A stretch of 64,000 nt of DNA from NCBI RefSeq assembly GCF_036346105.1, contig NZ_CP107811.1, forward strand, positions 2,796,501-2,860,500, given 5' to 3'. A program made the translations under genes and the position numbers. Below, one piece after another: positions 63,673 through 64,000 of this stretch; within the stretch, counting starts at the first letter, position 1; every line of letters starts with the position of its first letter. The notes under the pieces were generated by a model. It did no database searches and was not told where the DNA came from. It saw only the letters and a list, made by a program, of their open reading frames with translations. Source of the stretch: Streptomyces sp. NBC_00539. Lineage in GTDB: Bacteria > Actinomycetota > Actinomycetes > Streptomycetales > Streptomycetaceae.

Positions 63673-64000
63673 TGGATTGTTACCTTTCGTCCCTCAATGC
63701 GGTAGCCGTGCCGGGCCAGGCGCCCCACGACGTCGACGAGCAGCGTGCGCTCGACTTCCTTGATGCGCTCATGGAGAGCGGCTTCGTCTTCCCCGTCCCG
63801 GATCTCGACGACACCCTGGGCGATGATGGGGCCGGTGTCCACGCCGCTGTCCACGAAATGGACGGTGCAGCCGGTGAACTTGGCGCCGTAGGCGAGGGCG
63901 TCGCGGACGCCGTGCGCGCCCGGGAAGGCGGGCAGCAGGGCGGGGTGGGTGTTGATGAACCGGCCGCCGAAGCGGTCCAGGAACTCCGGCCCGACGATCT
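63669..64000 (-). CDS. purN: phosphoribosylglycinamide formyltransferase (C-terminal part)
   Basis: The gene is cut at the right edge; the last 110 codons are present. [21 protein letters not shown] holds the conserved histidine and [16 protein letters not shown] the catalytic Asp, both diagnostic of GAR transformylase, which uses 10-formyl-THF. It overlaps purH by 4 nt (GTGA), the standard purNH order. The start lies outside the window. Confidence 0.95.
   Translation of the reverse strand, partial: IVGPEFLDRFGGRFINTHPALLPAFPGAHGVRDALAYGAKFTGCTVHFVDSGVDTGPIIAQGVVEIRDGEDEAALHERIKEVERTLLVDVVGRLARHGYRIEGRKVTIQ

Overview
The window reads as a stretch of a Streptomyces chromosome core. Base composition is very high GC with strong third-position bias, genes are dense and often overlap as ATGA, GTGA or TGATG, and several products are Streptomyces-typical (an SCO4848-like membrane protein, paired YkuD transpeptidases, ECF sigma factors, BMP nucleoside importer). 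Gene content and order resemble, from memory, the S. coelicolor region around sdh, bmp, glyA, folD and purHN. I saw no rRNA, tRNA, CRISPR array, insertion sequence or prophage.

Layout. 1-4.4 kb: cell-surface genes (end of a C-terminally anchored secreted protein, class F sortase, PH-domain, VanZ, PspC, a lipoprotein, a small secreted protein). 4.4-5.7 kb: adenosine deaminase. 5.7-12.8 kb: a hydrolase, a cupin, a frameshifted LuxR-type regulator, a divergent LysR/MFS pair, an L,D-transpeptidase, and an ECF sigma factor overlapping a STAS gene. 12.8-19.9 kb: nucleoside uptake and salvage (deoA, cdd, two permeases, ATPase, BMP lipoprotein). A palindrome, CTACGCGCGTAG, lies in front of add, deoA, the ATPase gene and bmp, so these look like one regulon. 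20-28.3 kb: an M20 amidohydrolase, then a cell-envelope glycopolymer locus (two sialyltransferase-like proteins, a CMP-sugar synthetase fused in frame to a NeuB-type synthase, a DUF6716-like protein, a GT2 enzyme).

28.4-34.8 kb: LysE exporter, a methylmalonyl-CoA mutase-type large subunit, a second L,D-transpeptidase, an ECF sigma factor coupled to a membrane partner, and an OHCU-decarboxylase-like protein. 34.9-38.3 kb: sdhCDAB. 38.5-40.2 kb: a three-gene operon ending in a TetR gene, with two TTGAAC-N2-GTTCAA operators around its promoter. 40.2-46.5 kb: an orphan solute-binding protein, metallophosphoesterase, SCO4848-like protein, D,D-carboxypeptidase, BrkB-like protein and a 2H phosphoesterase. 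46.6-50.7 kb: trpS, glyA behind a ZTP (pfl) riboswitch, and rocD. 50.7-55.2 kb: a YgiB/YgiC-like pair, a membrane protein, and a divergent MocR/AhpD-like pair. 55.2-58.3 kb: a three-gene operon in which two adjacent proteins share a motif, GSAFS(V/I)GGSNNTNT, resembling an amyloid/RHIM-like signalling motif. I regard this as the best candidate for an undescribed system here. 58.4-64 kb: mdh, a DUF3017-like gene with folD, an RDD protein, purH and the end of purN.

How it fits together: glyA (ZTP-sensing leader), folD, purH and purN supply one-carbon units and purines. add, deoA, cdd and the BMP importer recover nucleosides. sdh, mdh and the mutase feed the TCA cycle. The remaining genes mostly build or remodel the cell wall.
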